DNA of 64,000 nt from Roseiarcus sp963833955 (GTDB lineage: Bacteria; Pseudomonadota; Alphaproteobacteria; Rhizobiales; Beijerinckiaceae), in assembly GCA_963833955.1 (NCBI GenBank), contig CAWHZY010000009.1:124001-188000 (forward strand). Reading direction: 5' to 3'. The notes below the pieces were generated by a model that was given only the letters and a program-made list of their open reading frames with translations, searched no databases and was not told the origin of the DNA. The position numbers and the translations under genes were made by a program. Below, in pieces: positions 9,221-19,464 of the stretch (positions are counted from its first letter, which is position 1; every line of letters begins with the position of its first letter).

Positions 9221-9540
9221 CGGGATAGGCGACCTTTTGTTGGCGGACGGAACCGCGCGGCCAATGGCGGCAAAACGGAACGGGGCGGGGTCTGCGCCGC
9301 AAATCGGCCGAAACTTGGGCTTTTGTCAGACGCGCGAAAATCCTGACTTTTTCGCTCCGATTTAAGACTCTGATAGTGTTAACGCTGCGTTATCGACGTG
9401 CCGCTTTCAGCGGGATGGCGCGGTTTTTGCGATCCGTTAGGCGAAATGGCGATGGCGATCGCGCATCCCTACCAAAATCGCGCCGCCGCCTTTATCGTGA
9501 TCCGGCCGGCGCGATCGTCTCGCCCGGAGGAGGCAGGTTG
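9221..9540. other. Divergent intergenic region tolQ/puuD
   Basis: No gene is visible. This 320-base stretch separates tolQ (minus) from puuD (plus) and must hold both promoters. An AT-richer patch lies at about 9340-9400 (TTTAAGACTCTGATAGTGTTAA). A strong GGAGGAGG Shine-Dalgarno at about 9526-9533 belongs to puuD. Confidence 0.5.
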
Positions 9541-10784
9541 ATGGGGGCGCTTTGGACCTTCGGCTGGGAATGGGGCTCGGCGCTTTTGCGCTGGCTCCAT
9601 GTGACGGCGGCGATCGCATGGATCGGCGGGTCGTTCTTCTTCATGCATCTCGACGCTATCCTTGCGCAAGAAGGCGGGCGACGATCCGGCGGTCAAGGGC
9701 GCTTCCTGGCAAGTGCACGGCGGCGGCTTCTATGAAATGAAGAAATACACTGCTCGCGCCCGCCGCGCTGCCCGAGCATCTCATCTGGCACAAATGGCAG
9801 TCCTACTGGACCTGGATGAGCGGCTTTGCGCTGCTCTGCTGGGTCTATTACGGCCAGTCGTCGCTCTTTCTCATCGATCCTGCGGTCATGCCGCTCGAGC
9901 CGTGGCAGGCGGCGCTGATCGGGATCGTGGCGCTGGCGCTCGGCTGGCTCGTCTACGATTTCCTGTGCCGTTCGCCGCTCGCCGCCAACGAGCCGCTGCT
10001 CGCGCTGGTGGGATTCGGCTATGTCGTGGCGACGAGCTGGGTGTTCACGCTCGTCTTCTCCGGCCGCGGCGCGCTGATCCATACCGGCGCTCTCATGGCG
10101 ACCATCATGACCGCCAATGTGTTCTTCATCATCATGCCGAACCAGCGCAAAAGCATCGCCGCGCTGCAAGCCGGTCAGAAGCCCGATCCGGCCTGGGGCC
10201 AAAGTTCGAAGATACGGTCGACGCACAACAACTACATCACCCTGCCGGTGGTGTTCATGATGCTGTCGAGTCACACGCCGTCGGCCTTCTCCAATCCGCG
10301 CGCGATTCCCGCCATCGTGACCTGCATCATCGTCGCCGGCGCGATGGTGCGTTATTTCTACAATGTCTGGCATCTCGATCACGACCGCGCGCCCTGGTGG
10401 GCGTGGGCGGCGGCCGCGGTCGCCGTTCTTTGCGCCTTTGGGGTCGCCGCGACCGCTTCGCCCGGCATGCGCTCGTTCATGGGAATGGCGGCGCTGCCGA
10501 CGGAGACCGCGAGGCTTGATGAGCCGAAAGCGCCGCAGGAAGTCGTCGACATCGTACAACTGCGCTGCATGATGTGCCACGCGGCCGAGCCGATGGAGGA
10601 GATCGGGGAGGCGCCGAAGGGGGTGCTGCTCGATACGCCCGAGCACATCGCCCGGTTCGGGCCGGCCATTCGTCAGCAGGCGGTTTTGAGCCACGCGATG
10701 CCGCCCAACAATTTCAGCCAGATGACTGATGACGAGCGCAAGGTCCTCGCACGCTGGCTTGGGGTCGAGACGGCGCAGAACTGA
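9541..10784 (+). CDS. puuD: Urate hydroxylase PuuD with cytochrome c domain, frameshifted
   Basis: Membrane urate hydroxylase (urate oxidase N-terminal/DUF989 family) converting urate to 5-hydroxyisourate. The start has a strong GGAGGAGG site. The N-terminus WGSALLRWLHVTAAIAWIGG is characteristic, followed by FYEMKKYT, then LIWHKWQSYWTW with further membrane helices, and a C-terminal c-type cytochrome domain with CMMCH and a later Met in SHAMPPNN. Two frame changes occur at about 9668 and 9750; each piece continues the family pattern, so I treat it as one gene of about 414 residues. Its TGA overlaps the next ATG (TGATG), coupling it to the amidohydrolase gene of the same pathway. Confidence 0.88.
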
Positions 10785-12031
10785 TGGACGCTCGCGTCCT
10801 GGACGCGGACCTCGCGGCCGGCCGGCGGTTGATGGCCCGGCTCCAGGCGTTCGCCGACTTCACCGACGAACCGCGGCGGTTGACGCGGCTTTTTCTGTCC
10901 GAAGCGCATCGACGCGCCGCGCTTGCCTTCATCGGCTGGTGCGCAGAGACGGGCCTCGAAGCGAAGATTGATGCGGCCGGCAATGTCGTGGCTCGCTATG
11001 AGGGCAAACGGGCAGGCGCGCCGGCTCTTCATGCTCGGCTCGCACATCGACACCGTGCGCGACGCCGGGAAGTACGACGGAAATTATGGCGCGCTGGCGG
11101 CGCTCGCCGTTGTCGAGACGCTGAGCGCGCGCGATGAGCGCCTTGATCACGCGATTGAAATCGTGGCTTTCGGCGACGAGGAGGGCGTCCGTTTTCGCAC
11201 CACGCTCACCGGCTCGCTCGCGCTCGCCGGGAACTATCCGGAGGATGCGCTCGACCAGAAGGACGCACAAGGCGTCTTGATGCGCGACGCGCTCTTGAGC
11301 CTTCGGCGGCGATCCCGAACGAGCGCCTTTTCTTCGGCGCGAGGGCGTCGCCGCGTTCGTCGAGGCGCATATCGAGCAGGGTCCGCGGCTCGAGGCGGAG
11401 GGGCTGCCGCATCGGCGTCGTCACCGCGATCAACGGCGCGACGCGGTTCGAGGTCGGCGTGGACGGCGTCGCCGGCCATGCGGGCGCAACTCCCATGAGC
11501 CTGCGTCGCGACGCGCTCGCCGCAGCGGCCGAGATGATGCTCGCGATCGAAGAGCGGGCCCGTCGCGAACCTGATCTCGTGGCGACTGTCGGACGGCTCG
11601 AAGCCTGGCCCGGCGCGACCAACGTCATTCCCGGCCATGTGCAGTTTTCCATCGACATACGAGCCCCGGCGGACGCGAACCGAGCGACGACGATCGCCGA
11701 TATCGAGGACCGGATGAACGCCATCGCCGCGGCTCGGCGCGTCAGCACGAGCCTCATCAAGACGCATGAAGCGAACGCTTTCGTTTGCGACGCAGGAATC
11801 ATCGCCGGCCTGAAGACAGCGGTCGAAGCCGTCGGCGTTCCGGCCCGGCTCCTGCCTTCGGGCGCAGGTCACGACACCATGGCCATGGGCAAGCTCTGTC
11901 CGGCCGGCATGCTGTTCGTCCGGTGCAAGGGCGGCGTGAGCCACAATCCGCTGGAATCGATAACCGTCGAGGATTGCGCGATCGGACTGAAGGCGCTCAT
12001 CCAGTTTGTGCGGGACTTCCGCGCCGAGTAG
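10784..12031 (+). CDS. allC: Allantoate amidohydrolase / M20 zinc hydrolase, frameshifted
   Basis: Dimetal M20-type amidohydrolase. Coupling to puuD makes allantoate the likely substrate (purine catabolism), but an N-carbamoyl-amino acid hydrolase cannot be excluded from sequence. Metal-site motifs are all present: GSHIDTV, KYDGNYGALA, DEEGVRF, EAHIEQGP and the late GAGHDTMAM. The reading frame changes at about 11020, 11295 and 11410; on both sides of each break the translation is collinear with the family, giving about 415 residues. I read these as assembly indels. Confidence 0.8.
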
Positions 12032-12404
12032 AGTCGAGCCGCGAGATGGGCGCGATGGACGGTCCTCAGGTCCCGCTTAGCGAGTCCGAATTGAGCCTTT
12101 TCAATCGGTTGCGGCGCGATTAGCGAGTCGCCTGCGGCGTCCCTGCTTCCCTGCCACGATCAGGCTCGCGCCGCTTTGGGGCTCAACCGAAACATCGTCG
12201 ATCTGAGGTCAACGGCACATCTTACAGGAGAATTCGGAAAAAGTCAAAGTTTTCGACGTTTATTCCGATAAGCGAAAATTGCTGAGCTTCCTTGCTCGCG
12301 CGGCTCCAACCAGCCGCGCGCAAGCAATCCCTGAGGATCGTTGAGGCCTGTTGAGCGGCCGGGCCAATTCTGCTTAAGACCTGTCCTCTCGAGGAGACAG
12401 ACCC
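12032..12404. other. Intergenic region between allC and xylA
   Basis: No supported gene. It holds one copy of a 31-base dispersed element (12085-12115) and an AT-rich stretch at about 12225-12290, which probably carries the xylA promoter. GAGGAGA just before 12405 is the xylA Shine-Dalgarno. Confidence 0.5.
12085..12115 (+). repeat. 31-base dispersed intergenic element, copy 1
   Basis: The stretch begins TCCGAATTGAGCCTTTTCAA and matches 22426-22456 at 26 of 31 positions by eye. Both copies lie between genes, in the same orientation, downstream of a gene end (allC here, mug there). Confidence 0.5.
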
Positions 12405-13718
12405 ATGAGCAAGCGCTTTTTCGGCGATATCGGCCCCGTGCGCTTTGAAGGGCTGAACGAGCGACAACCCTTACGCCTACCGCCACTACGATCCCTCGCG
12501 CGTCGTGATGGGCAAGACGATGGCCGAGCATCTTCAGGCCCGCCGTCTGCTACTGGCACAACTTCGCCTGGATGGGGACCGACATGTTCGGCGCTCCGAC
12601 CTTCGAGCGCCCATGGGACGGCGAGACGATGAAGGGCGCGCGGGCCAAGGCGGACGTCGCGTTCGACATGTTCTCGACCCTCGGCTTTCCGTTCTTCACC
12701 TTCCACGATCGCGACGTCGTTCCGGAGGGCGACAACCTCAAGGAGTTCGGCCGCAACCTCGCCGAGATGACCGAGATCTTCGGCAAGAAAATGCAGAAGA
12801 CCGGAACGAAGCTCCTCTGGGGCACCGCCAATCTCTTCAGCCACCCGCGCTATCTCGCGGGCGCCGCCACCAATCCCGACCCGGATGTGTTCGCTTACGC
12901 CGCGGCCCAGGTGAAGAACGCCATCGACGCGACGCACAAGCTCGACGGCGCCAATTACGTGCTCTGGGGCGGCCGCGAGGGTTACGAGACCCTCCTCAAC
13001 ACCGATCTGCGTCGCGAGCAGGATCAGCTCGGGCGCTTTCTGTCGCTGGTCGTCGAGTACAAGCACAAGATCGGTTACAAGGGCGTGATCCTGGTCGAGC
13101 CGAAGCCGCAGGAGCCGACCAAGCATCAATATGATTTCGACGTCGCGACCGTGTTCGGGTTCCTGCAGCGCTTCGGCCTCGAGCGGGAGGTCAAGCTCAA
13201 CATCGAGGTCGGCCATGCGGTGCTTGCGCACCATTCGTTCGAGCACGAGATCGCGCTCGCGGCCGCGCTCGGGATGCTTGGGCTCGATCGACGCCAACCG
13301 CAACGACTATCAGTCCGGCTGGGACACCGACCAGTTCCCCAACAACGCGGCCGAGCTTGTGCCGGCGCTCTATTTCATCCTGAAGGCGGGCGGCCTGGCG
13401 CCGGGCGGTTTCAATTTCGACGCCAAGGTGCGCCGGCAGTCGATCGACCCGGCCGACCTCTTGCTCGGCCATATCGGCGGCATCGACGTCTGCGCCGCGG
13501 CGCTGGTCGCGGCGGCGCGCATGATCGAGGACGGCAAGTTCGATGCGCTGCGCGCCGAGCGTTACGCCGGCTGGGAGAAGCCGGGGGCGCAGGCGATGCT
13601 GGCGAAGGGCGCGACGCTGGAATCGATCGCCTCGCGGGTCGCCAAGGAGAAGATCGACCCCGAGCCCAAGTCGGGGCGGCAGGAATATTACGAGAACCTG
13701 CTGAACCGTTACCTTTAG
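12405..13718 (+). CDS. xylA: Xylose isomerase, frameshifted
   Basis: Cytoplasmic TIM-barrel enzyme interconverting D-xylose and D-xylulose (EC 5.3.1.5). The start follows GAGGAGA and reads MSKRFFGDIGPVRFEG, typical of XylA. Active-site motifs are present: catalytic-base region FFTFHDRDVVPEG, metal-site LVEPKPQEPTKHQYD, NIEVGHAVLAHHSFEHE and WDTDQFPNN. The frame changes at about 12460, 12535 and 13285 (an extra G in GGGCTCGATC); the total of about 437 residues is the normal length. No xylB or xylose transporter adjoins, so it stands alone. Confidence 0.92.
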
Positions 13719-13736
13719 GGGTGAGCGGAACGCGCT

Positions 13737-14144
13737 ATGCGGGAACGTCGGATCGGTCCGCGCGTCGTCGCGATTGCGATTGTCGCGCTGGGCCTCGGGG
13801 AGCAAGCGCACGCCGTCCAAGCGCGGCCGCCGCTGGTCACCCGCGTCCACGGCATCGCGACAGGAATCGCGGCCTGCTGGCGGCCGCCGCACGATAACGA
13901 TCAAGTCACCGTTCGCATGAGCTTCACGCGGGACGGCGCCGTCATTGGAGAGCCGCGAATCGTGTTCGCGCAGTCGAGCAGCGGCCGGGCAGACGACGCG
14001 GCGCTTGCCCACTCCATGGCGACCGCGCTACGCGACTGCACGCCTTTGCATTTCTCCGCTCAGCTTGGCTCGGCGATCGCGGGGCAGGTCCTGGACATTC
14101 GGTTCATCGGTCGCAGCCGGGCGACCATCGTTGCGCCGCCCTGA
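13737..14144 (+). CDS. Secreted TonB/TolA-C-like domain protein
   Basis: A 135-residue protein with an N-terminal signal peptide (about residues 1-26, ending QAHAVQ) and a domain of the TolA/TonB C-terminal style: ACWRPPHDNDQVTVRMSFTR, DGAVIGEPRIVF, then ATALRDCTPLHFSAQLG. The ACW...PP start and the paired Cys match the TolA-C-like proteins at 6472-7002 and 7072-8017, but there is no membrane anchor or linker. It follows xylA by 18 bases and may be cotranscribed. Function unknown. Confidence 0.6.
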   Translation: MRERRIGPRVVAIAIVALGLGEQAHAVQARPPLVTRVHGIATGIAACWRPPHDNDQVTVRMSFTRDGAVIGEPRIVFAQSSSGRADDAALAHSMATALRDCTPLHFSAQLGSAIAGQVLDIRFIGRSRATIVAPP

Positions 14145-14172
14145 TGACGCGGTCCTTGGCCCATCGGTAGAC

Positions 14173-14195
14173 GGGCGTTCTTCCGAACGCCCTTT
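14173..14195 (+). terminator. Hairpin terminator candidate
   Basis: Perfect 8-base stem GGGCGTTC / GAACGCCC with a TTCC loop, followed by only TTT. It lies 29 bases after the preceding stop codon, so it is a plausible weak intrinsic terminator. Confidence 0.5.
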
Positions 14196-14315
14196 CGCGC
14201 GCGGTTACAATGACGCGGCGACCCAAATGCAATCTGCGCGAATCGATTCACCGGATTTTCGCGTCTTGGCGGGATGCTGGCTCCCTGCTCGTAACGTGGC
14301 GCCGGCGGAGTCACA

Positions 14316-14858
14316 ATGTTTGGGCGTGTGATTATATTGGCCGCAGTGGTTGTGGCGCTGGCGCTGCTGGGTTCATCCTTCCTGTTGAACCGTCTGCCTG
14401 CGCCTGCGCCTGTTTCCGCCGCGGGCGCGACGGGTGCGGTCGCGGCCGAGGCGCCGTCGCCGCAGCCGCCTCAGCGCGAATCGTCCGGCTATCGGGAAGC
14501 GCTGCTCGAAGCTGACCAGCGCGGTCAATATGCGGCCGAAGTCTCGGTCAATGGAAGTCCCGTGCGGATGCTCATCGACACGGGCGCAACTCAGGTCTGC
14601 GTTTCCGCTTCGACCGCCAGGCGCCTGGGACTGAGCCCGTCGGGAGGGCGCACGCTCCTGATCCAGACGGCGAACGGCCAGTCGACCGCTTCGCCGACGA
14701 TATTGAGGAGCGTGAGCCTCGACGGCCTCTATATGAACGACGTCCAGGCTCTCATTCTTGCGCCCGAGGCGGGGGAAGTGAACCTGCTCGGGGAAAGCTT
14801 TCTCAAGCGCCTCGTTAGCGTCGAGCAACGCAATGGAGCGCTGGTCCTGCGGCAGTAG
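14316..14858 (+). CDS. Retropepsin-like clan AA aspartic protease (TIGR02281 type)
   Basis: Membrane-anchored periplasmic protein of 180 residues. One N-terminal helix (about residues 4-24) precedes a Pro/Ala linker and a single retropepsin-like domain with the catalytic MLIDTGATQVCVS (Asp at residue 88) and the later hydrophobic LLGESFL, characteristic of the DTGA subfamily. As a one-domain protease it should act as a dimer. Substrates are unknown. Confidence 0.87.
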   Translation: MFGRVIILAAVVVALALLGSSFLLNRLPAPAPVSAAGATGAVAAEAPSPQPPQRESSGYREALLEADQRGQYAAEVSVNGSPVRMLIDTGATQVCVSASTARRLGLSPSGGRTLLIQTANGQSTASPTILRSVSLDGLYMNDVQALILAPEAGEVNLLGESFLKRLVSVEQRNGALVLRQ

Positions 14859-14865
14859 ACGGCCT

Positions 14866-16092
14866 TCAAGAGACGCGAATGAGCCGCGTCAGCTCGAACG
14901 GGATATCGTAACCGTCCCAGATGAAATCAAAGTCGAGAGCCGTGCCGATCGGAGCCCAGCGCGACACGCCTGGGCCCGTACGGGACGCCGCGACCGCTTC
15001 GACCTCGCCGCGCTCCCAGCCGAAATAGGTGATCGTCTGGTCGCTCTCCCGGATGAAGCTTGCGACTTCGTCGAGCGAACGGACGAAGACGACGCCGAGA
15101 AATCCTCCGCCCACTCGCAGATCTTGACGCTCCGGCGCGCTCGCCACGAAACTGGTCAGGTTCGTATTTTGCCAGTTGACCGAAGAGGCGCGTCCGCTCC
15201 CTGCGGCATAAAACGCGGCCGTCATTTTGCCGATCGCATGCCCGACCCGACCCGCGGGATCGTCCATCGTCCACTCCAGCGCCGACGCGTCGAGGAGGCG
15301 CCGAACCCCGGCGGAATGCGCCGCGGCTTCGCCGACAACATAAAGCGCGTGCGGGGACGAGCACGCCATCTGATCGAAAACGAACACGTCGTTATGGAGT
15401 TTCTTCGCGAGCGCCCTTAGCGCCGGCTCGTCCAGCTTGTCGAGCGCGGCGCCGTTGATCGTCGAAAACGAGAAGCGGTCGCCGAACCAGATCGACTTTC
15501 CGCCGTTGCGCAAGGGCAGGGGGGCGAACAAGGCGACCTTGGCGTCGCCGCCCCACACGACTCGCGCGTCGCTCCGGGCGGAGATCTTTGCGCCAAGGTC
15601 GCCTTGCGACGGGTAGTGAACGAACAATTGCGACTCGTCGCCCGCAGCCTCCAGCCGTTCGAGGAAGAGATCGACGATGGCGCGCATACGAGCGCTGATC
15701 GCCTGCGGCAAGCGCACGATATTGGCGTTGCCGGCAAGATAGGACAGCGCCCAAGAGTAGAGAAAGACGGTCTCGACATTCTGCGGCGGCAGATGGAAGA
15801 CAAGGCCACGCGGTCGCGCCAGCGCATGCCGCGGCACGCGCGCCGCGAAGTTCTCGGCGATTTTGGCCAGCGCCGCGCGGCGGGTCCAGAAGGCGAAATG
15901 GGCGGCGGGGCCGGAGGCCGTGGACCGTCGGGGCCCAAGAAGAGTCTCAGCGACGCCCGCGACCAAATCGACACGCTCGGGCGCGAACGGCGCCGCAAGC
16001 TGTTGGCGGGCGATGTCGAGCTTCGCCAGGAGCGCGCGCTCTTGGACCTCAGCGTCGCGCGCGCCGGCGCTGTAAGCGAGCACGTCGGTCAT
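14866..16092 (-). CDS. LuxC-like acyl-CoA/acyl-protein reductase
   Basis: NADPH-dependent fatty acyl reductase family (PF05893), 408 residues. The conserved nucleophile region FDQMACSSPHALYV places the acylated Cys at residue 244; VWGGDAKVALFAPLPL and WFGDRFSFS are also family-like. In luminous bacteria LuxC reduces an acyl group handed over by LuxE to aldehyde. Here it is the last gene of a five-gene operon with LuxE-, AMP-ligase-, FabG- and hexapeptide-transferase-like genes and no luxAB, so it should make an acyl aldehyde (or alcohol) for another purpose. It ends 7 bases from the convergent protease gene. Confidence 0.88.
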   Translation of the reverse strand: MTDVLAYSAGARDAEVQERALLAKLDIARQQLAAPFAPERVDLVAGVAETLLGPRRSTASGPAAHFAFWTRRAALAKIAENFAARVPRHALARPRGLVFHLPPQNVETVFLYSWALSYLAGNANIVRLPQAISARMRAIVDLFLERLEAAGDESQLFVHYPSQGDLGAKISARSDARVVWGGDAKVALFAPLPLRNGGKSIWFGDRFSFSTINGAALDKLDEPALRALAKKLHNDVFVFDQMACSSPHALYVVGEAAAHSAGVRRLLDASALEWTMDDPAGRVGHAIGKMTAAFYAAGSGRASSVNWQNTNLTSFVASAPERQDLRVGGGFLGVVFVRSLDEVASFIRESDQTITYFGWERGEVEAVAASRTGPGVSRWAPIGTALDFDFIWDGYDIPFELTRLIRVS

Positions 16093-16114
16093 GGATCCAT
16101 CCTCGCTTTACCGT

Positions 16115-17170
16115 TCACGCGGCGATCACGTCGCTGCAGCCCCTCAGTTCCGTCTTCGGCGCGCGGCCGACAACCCGGATGGCTTTGCCGAAACGGCCGC
16201 CAGCTCCGGCGTCAATCGTCGCCACGACGCCCATGTCCTCGGTGAGCACGCTATGGCCGGGATACGAACGCGGCAGCAGCGAGACAACCTGGATGACGCC
16301 CTCTTCGCCAACTTCAGCGGGCTCCCAGCTGTGCGGTCTCCTCACGACGATATCGGTGAAATTTGGCGGATAGAGCAATCCGTCCGGACCTTCGATGAAA
16401 ACAGACCCGATCTGCTCGACGAAGCCATAGAAGTTGAAAATGTTGGTCAGATTGAACCGGCGCTTGAGCGCGGCCCGGAACTCGGCGTTGGAGACCTTCT
16501 GCGCTTCGAGCTTTTTCCAACCGCCCGAATGAATGAGGATCGCGTTCGAAAGATCGACCTCTCCATCAGCAAAAGCCCGGTAAAGCTTGTCCCAGACGAG
16601 AAAGGTGAAGCCGAAAATGAGAAACGGCTCGCGGCCGTTCGCGCGGACGAAAGTCTCGACCAGTTCCTTGTCCATGTCCAGTTGCCCGTCGAGGGCGAAG
16701 GCCGTCTTGGCGCCGAACTTCATCATGCCCAAGACGCCGCCGCCGCGCGCGGTGAGGTCGGTCGGCTTGATCACGTCCTTCGTGTCGATCGCGAGGAACG
16801 GCAGACGGCGGCCCCCGAGAATGGGGCGGAATGACGCGACCAGCGCTTCCGACTGACGTCGCGCCGTCTCATTGTCGATGACGATGCGGCTCGTTCGTTG
16901 CCCGGTGGTGCCGCTCGAACGCATGACCATCGCTGGAAGCGCGGTGCTCTTCAGCTCCATTTCCTTGAACAGGCTGACCGGCAGATAGGGAACCTCGGCA
17001 ATCGAGCCGTAGGATTTAAGGCCGCCCCAGGCCGCATCGATGATCCGCTTATATTCGGGGCTCTTCTCGTAATGGTAGCGCGTCAGCTCGTTGAGGCCTT
17101 CGAGCAGCAGCGGCTCCTTGTCGTCTTGCTTCAGCGAATAGGGCGGCTGCTTGAGGAGACGCTCAAACAC
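16115..17170 (-). CDS. LuxE-like acyl-protein synthetase
   Basis: ATP-dependent acyl-protein synthetase family (PF04443), 351 residues. The adenylate-type loop MRSSGTTGQRTSR is at residues 83-95. FNFYGFVEQIGSVF and the C-terminal Cys (residue 345, in ELRGCSDVIAA) fit the LuxE pattern, in which the acyl group is carried on a Cys near the C-terminus. It would activate a carboxylic acid and transfer it to the LuxC homologue encoded 22 bases downstream. Its start overlaps the end of the AMP-ligase gene by 8 bases, showing translational coupling. Confidence 0.88.
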   Translation of the reverse strand: MFERLLKQPPYSLKQDDKEPLLLEGLNELTRYHYEKSPEYKRIIDAAWGGLKSYGSIAEVPYLPVSLFKEMELKSTALPAMVMRSSGTTGQRTSRIVIDNETARRQSEALVASFRPILGGRRLPFLAIDTKDVIKPTDLTARGGGVLGMMKFGAKTAFALDGQLDMDKELVETFVRANGREPFLIFGFTFLVWDKLYRAFADGEVDLSNAILIHSGGWKKLEAQKVSNAEFRAALKRRFNLTNIFNFYGFVEQIGSVFIEGPDGLLYPPNFTDIVVRRPHSWEPAEVGEEGVIQVVSLLPRSYPGHSVLTEDMGVVATIDAGAGGRFGKAIRVVGRAPKTELRGCSDVIAA

Positions 17171-18683
17171 TCACGAGATCCTTCAGTCGCGCATAATCGA
17201 TCTTGCCGCTCGAAGCGCGCGGGATTTGCGTGATCTTCCGCAACGCGAAGCTCGACGACGGCACCTTGTAACTGTCGGCGAGTTCGCGGACACGAGCCTT
17301 GAGCGCCGTCTCGGATTCCTGTTCGTGCGCGACGGCGATTTTCTCTCCAAGATCGATACAGGCGACCGGGCAGACCGAGAACAGTTCCTTTTCGATCTCG
17401 TCCAGCCCGAGGCGATAGCCGGCGATCTTGGCGAAACGCTTGGTGCGGCCTGTCAGATAAAGAAACCCTTCCGCATCGAGCCTTCCAAGGTCGCCGGTCT
17501 CGAGGCGGCCCTTCATCTCGTCGCCCTTGCCGAGGTCGGCCCTGGACATGGCGTAGCCCGACATGACGTTCGGGCCTTCATAGATCACTGTCCCGACGGT
17601 GTCGGCCGGCATCGGCGCGCCATGATCGTCAACGATCGAGAACCGGCCCCCAGACAGCGCGACGCCCACCGAGCCTGCTTTGCGCGAGTGATCCGCGTGC
17701 TGCAGCGTCGCCATACGCGGCGAGGCCTCGGTCTGTCCGTACATGACGAAGAACTGGCCGCTGCGCTGCGCCGCCCATTCGCGAATCTTGGTCTGAACGC
17801 GAAGATCGAGCGCTCCGCCGGCTTGCGTAAACGTCTTGACGGAGTTCGGCACGAGGCCCGCGCCCAGTCGGGCGAGCGCAACATAGTGAAAGGGGACGCC
17901 TGGGAAATGCGAGCCGCCGACGTTTTCGATCTTCGACCAGAAGCTCGGCGAAGTGATCGAATCGTTGATGAGGCAAAGTCGGCCGCCGGACGTCAGATGC
18001 GAAGTTACGACGGAAAGCCCGTAGGAATAATGCAGGGGCAAATGGGCGATTCCGACGCTCCGTTCGTCGATCGTCAGCGCCTCGGCGATCTGACCCGCGT
18101 TGGCGACGACGGCGTCGCGCGACAGCCGCACATATTTCTGGCTGCCGGTCGTTCCTGACGTGGACAGAAGCAATTGCAAGGCGGGGTCGATGGGCGGGAA
18201 CGACGTCCCGCTGTCGCTTGCGATCCATTCGACGGCGCCCGCGCGGGACTGCGCCGAGCTCACGAGCGCCTTGCCGTTAATGACGTCGGGCAGTTTCTCG
18301 CCTGAGCCGCGCGCGCCCAGAATGAGTTCGGGCTGATAAGATTCGATGAGATCTGTCATCAGGCGTTCAGGGAGCGCCGGATCAACCAGCGCGGTCGCGT
18401 GGCCTGCCGCAGCCGCCCCAAGAAGACCGATTATCGTTTCGGAATTGACGCCGCAGAGCAGGAACACCAGGCGCTTTTGTTCAGAAGCGATGGCCTTGGC
18501 GAGATCAAGGCTCGCGGTGCGAAGCTGTTCTCGCGTCAGCCAACTGTTGTTGCGGTCGTCATAGACCGCCGGCGACGCCTCGAGGCGCGAGATGAGCGGA
18601 AGAAGTCCGCCGCAGGAGAGGTCTAAATCGTTCATTGCAACCGTGGACGCGATCGATTCATCGGCGCTTTTCACCAGCCTCAC
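17163..18683 (-). CDS. AMP-dependent acyl ligase (ANL superfamily)
   Basis: Adenylate-forming ligase of 506 residues (490 if the ATG at 18635 is used). Motifs in order: phosphate loop LLLSTSGTTGSQKYVRLS (about residues 171-188), YGQTEASPRMA, TGDLGRLD, and the hinge GRTKRFAKIAGYRL; a C-terminal Lys of the catalytic type is in ASSGKIDYARL. It would activate an acid as acyl-AMP and pass it to CoA or a carrier protein; no acyl carrier gene is seen beside it. The GTG at 18683 overlaps the SDR stop codon (18680-18682), which favours a coupled start there, though no strong Shine-Dalgarno separates the two options. Confidence 0.88.
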   Translation of the reverse strand: MRLVKSADESIASTVAMNDLDLSCGGLLPLISRLEASPAVYDDRNNSWLTREQLRTASLDLAKAIASEQKRLVFLLCGVNSETIIGLLGAAAAGHATALVDPALPERLMTDLIESYQPELILGARGSGEKLPDVINGKALVSSAQSRAGAVEWIASDSGTSFPPIDPALQLLLSTSGTTGSQKYVRLSRDAVVANAGQIAEALTIDERSVGIAHLPLHYSYGLSVVTSHLTSGGRLCLINDSITSPSFWSKIENVGGSHFPGVPFHYVALARLGAGLVPNSVKTFTQAGGALDLRVQTKIREWAAQRSGQFFVMYGQTEASPRMATLQHADHSRKAGSVGVALSGGRFSIVDDHGAPMPADTVGTVIYEGPNVMSGYAMSRADLGKGDEMKGRLETGDLGRLDAEGFLYLTGRTKRFAKIAGYRLGLDEIEKELFSVCPVACIDLGEKIAVAHEQESETALKARVRELADSYKVPSSSFALRKITQIPRASSGKIDYARLKDLVSV

Positions 18684-19430
18684 ACAATGAGGCCGCCATC
18701 GACCCCGATGATCTGCCCAGTCACGTAAGATGAGAGGTCAGAGGCGAGAAACAAGATCGTGTCGGCGACATCTTGCGCCGCGCCAACCCGGCCCATCGAG
18801 ATTTGCGACTCGAGAGTTCTTGCGCTTGTTTCCGGGGATGGCTTCGATCATCGAGGTTTGGATCAGGCCCGGCGCAACCGCGTTGACGCGAATGTTCATC
18901 GGCCCGAGCTCCTTAGCGGCGGAAAACGTCGCGCCTATGACGGCGGCCTTCGTCGCGGAATAGACGGTCTGGCCACTGTTGCCTCGTCTCCCGACGATCG
19001 ACGAGATGTTGATGATTGACCCGCTCTTGCGTCTGGACATCAAGCGCGCGGCGAGCTGGGTGATTTTGATCAATCCGATGATGTTGACGTCGAACAGCTC
19101 GTTGATCTCGGCGTCCGAAATCATCCCGATGAGCTTATCGCGGAGAATGCCGGCGTTGTTGACGAGGATGTCGAGCCGCTTGTGTTTCATCGCGCTCTGG
19201 ATGAGCGCGGTCGCGGTGGCGCTGTCCGCGACCGACCCGTAAACCACGGTCACGCGATCGGGGAAGGCTTGCTCCAATTCTGCAAAGGCCGCGGATGCTT
19301 CGTCGGAGGCGCGAGCATTGAGCACGACGGTCGCCCCCGCCTTGAGGAGAGTTTCGGCCGCGGCTCTTCCGATGCCGCGCGACGCGCCGGTCACGATGGC
19401 CACGCGGCCGCTGAGATCGATGATCGTCAT
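18680..19430 (-). CDS. FabG-like 3-oxoacyl reductase (SDR), frameshifted
   Basis: Short-chain dehydrogenase of about 250 residues. The start at 19430 gives MTIIDLSGRVAIVTGASRG, with the Rossmann TGASRGIG; NNAGI, the Ser before the active site and catalytic YSATK follow. The frame changes at about 18815; the continuation SMGRVGAAQDVADTILFLAS and GQIIGVDGGLIV is typical FabG and ends at TGA 18680-18682. It should reduce a 3-oxoacyl thioester to the 3-hydroxyacyl form, suggesting that the operon handles a 3-hydroxyacyl or fatty acyl unit. It lies second in the operon, 34 bases after the hexapeptide transferase. Confidence 0.88.
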
Positions 19431-19464
19431 GGGTTCACGCCTGCAATTCGACCGGCGGTCAGCT

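Noticed and set aside
9541..12031. A full purine-degradation cluster
   Set aside because: Only urate hydroxylase and an allantoate-amidohydrolase-type gene are present; no xanthine dehydrogenase, HIU hydrolase, OHCU decarboxylase or allantoinase is in the window.
12405..13718. xylA, eno, glyA, nrdR and rsmE as pseudogenes
   Set aside because: All halves are conserved with active sites intact, each break is a single frame change, and several of these genes are normally indispensable; assembly indels explain the pattern better.
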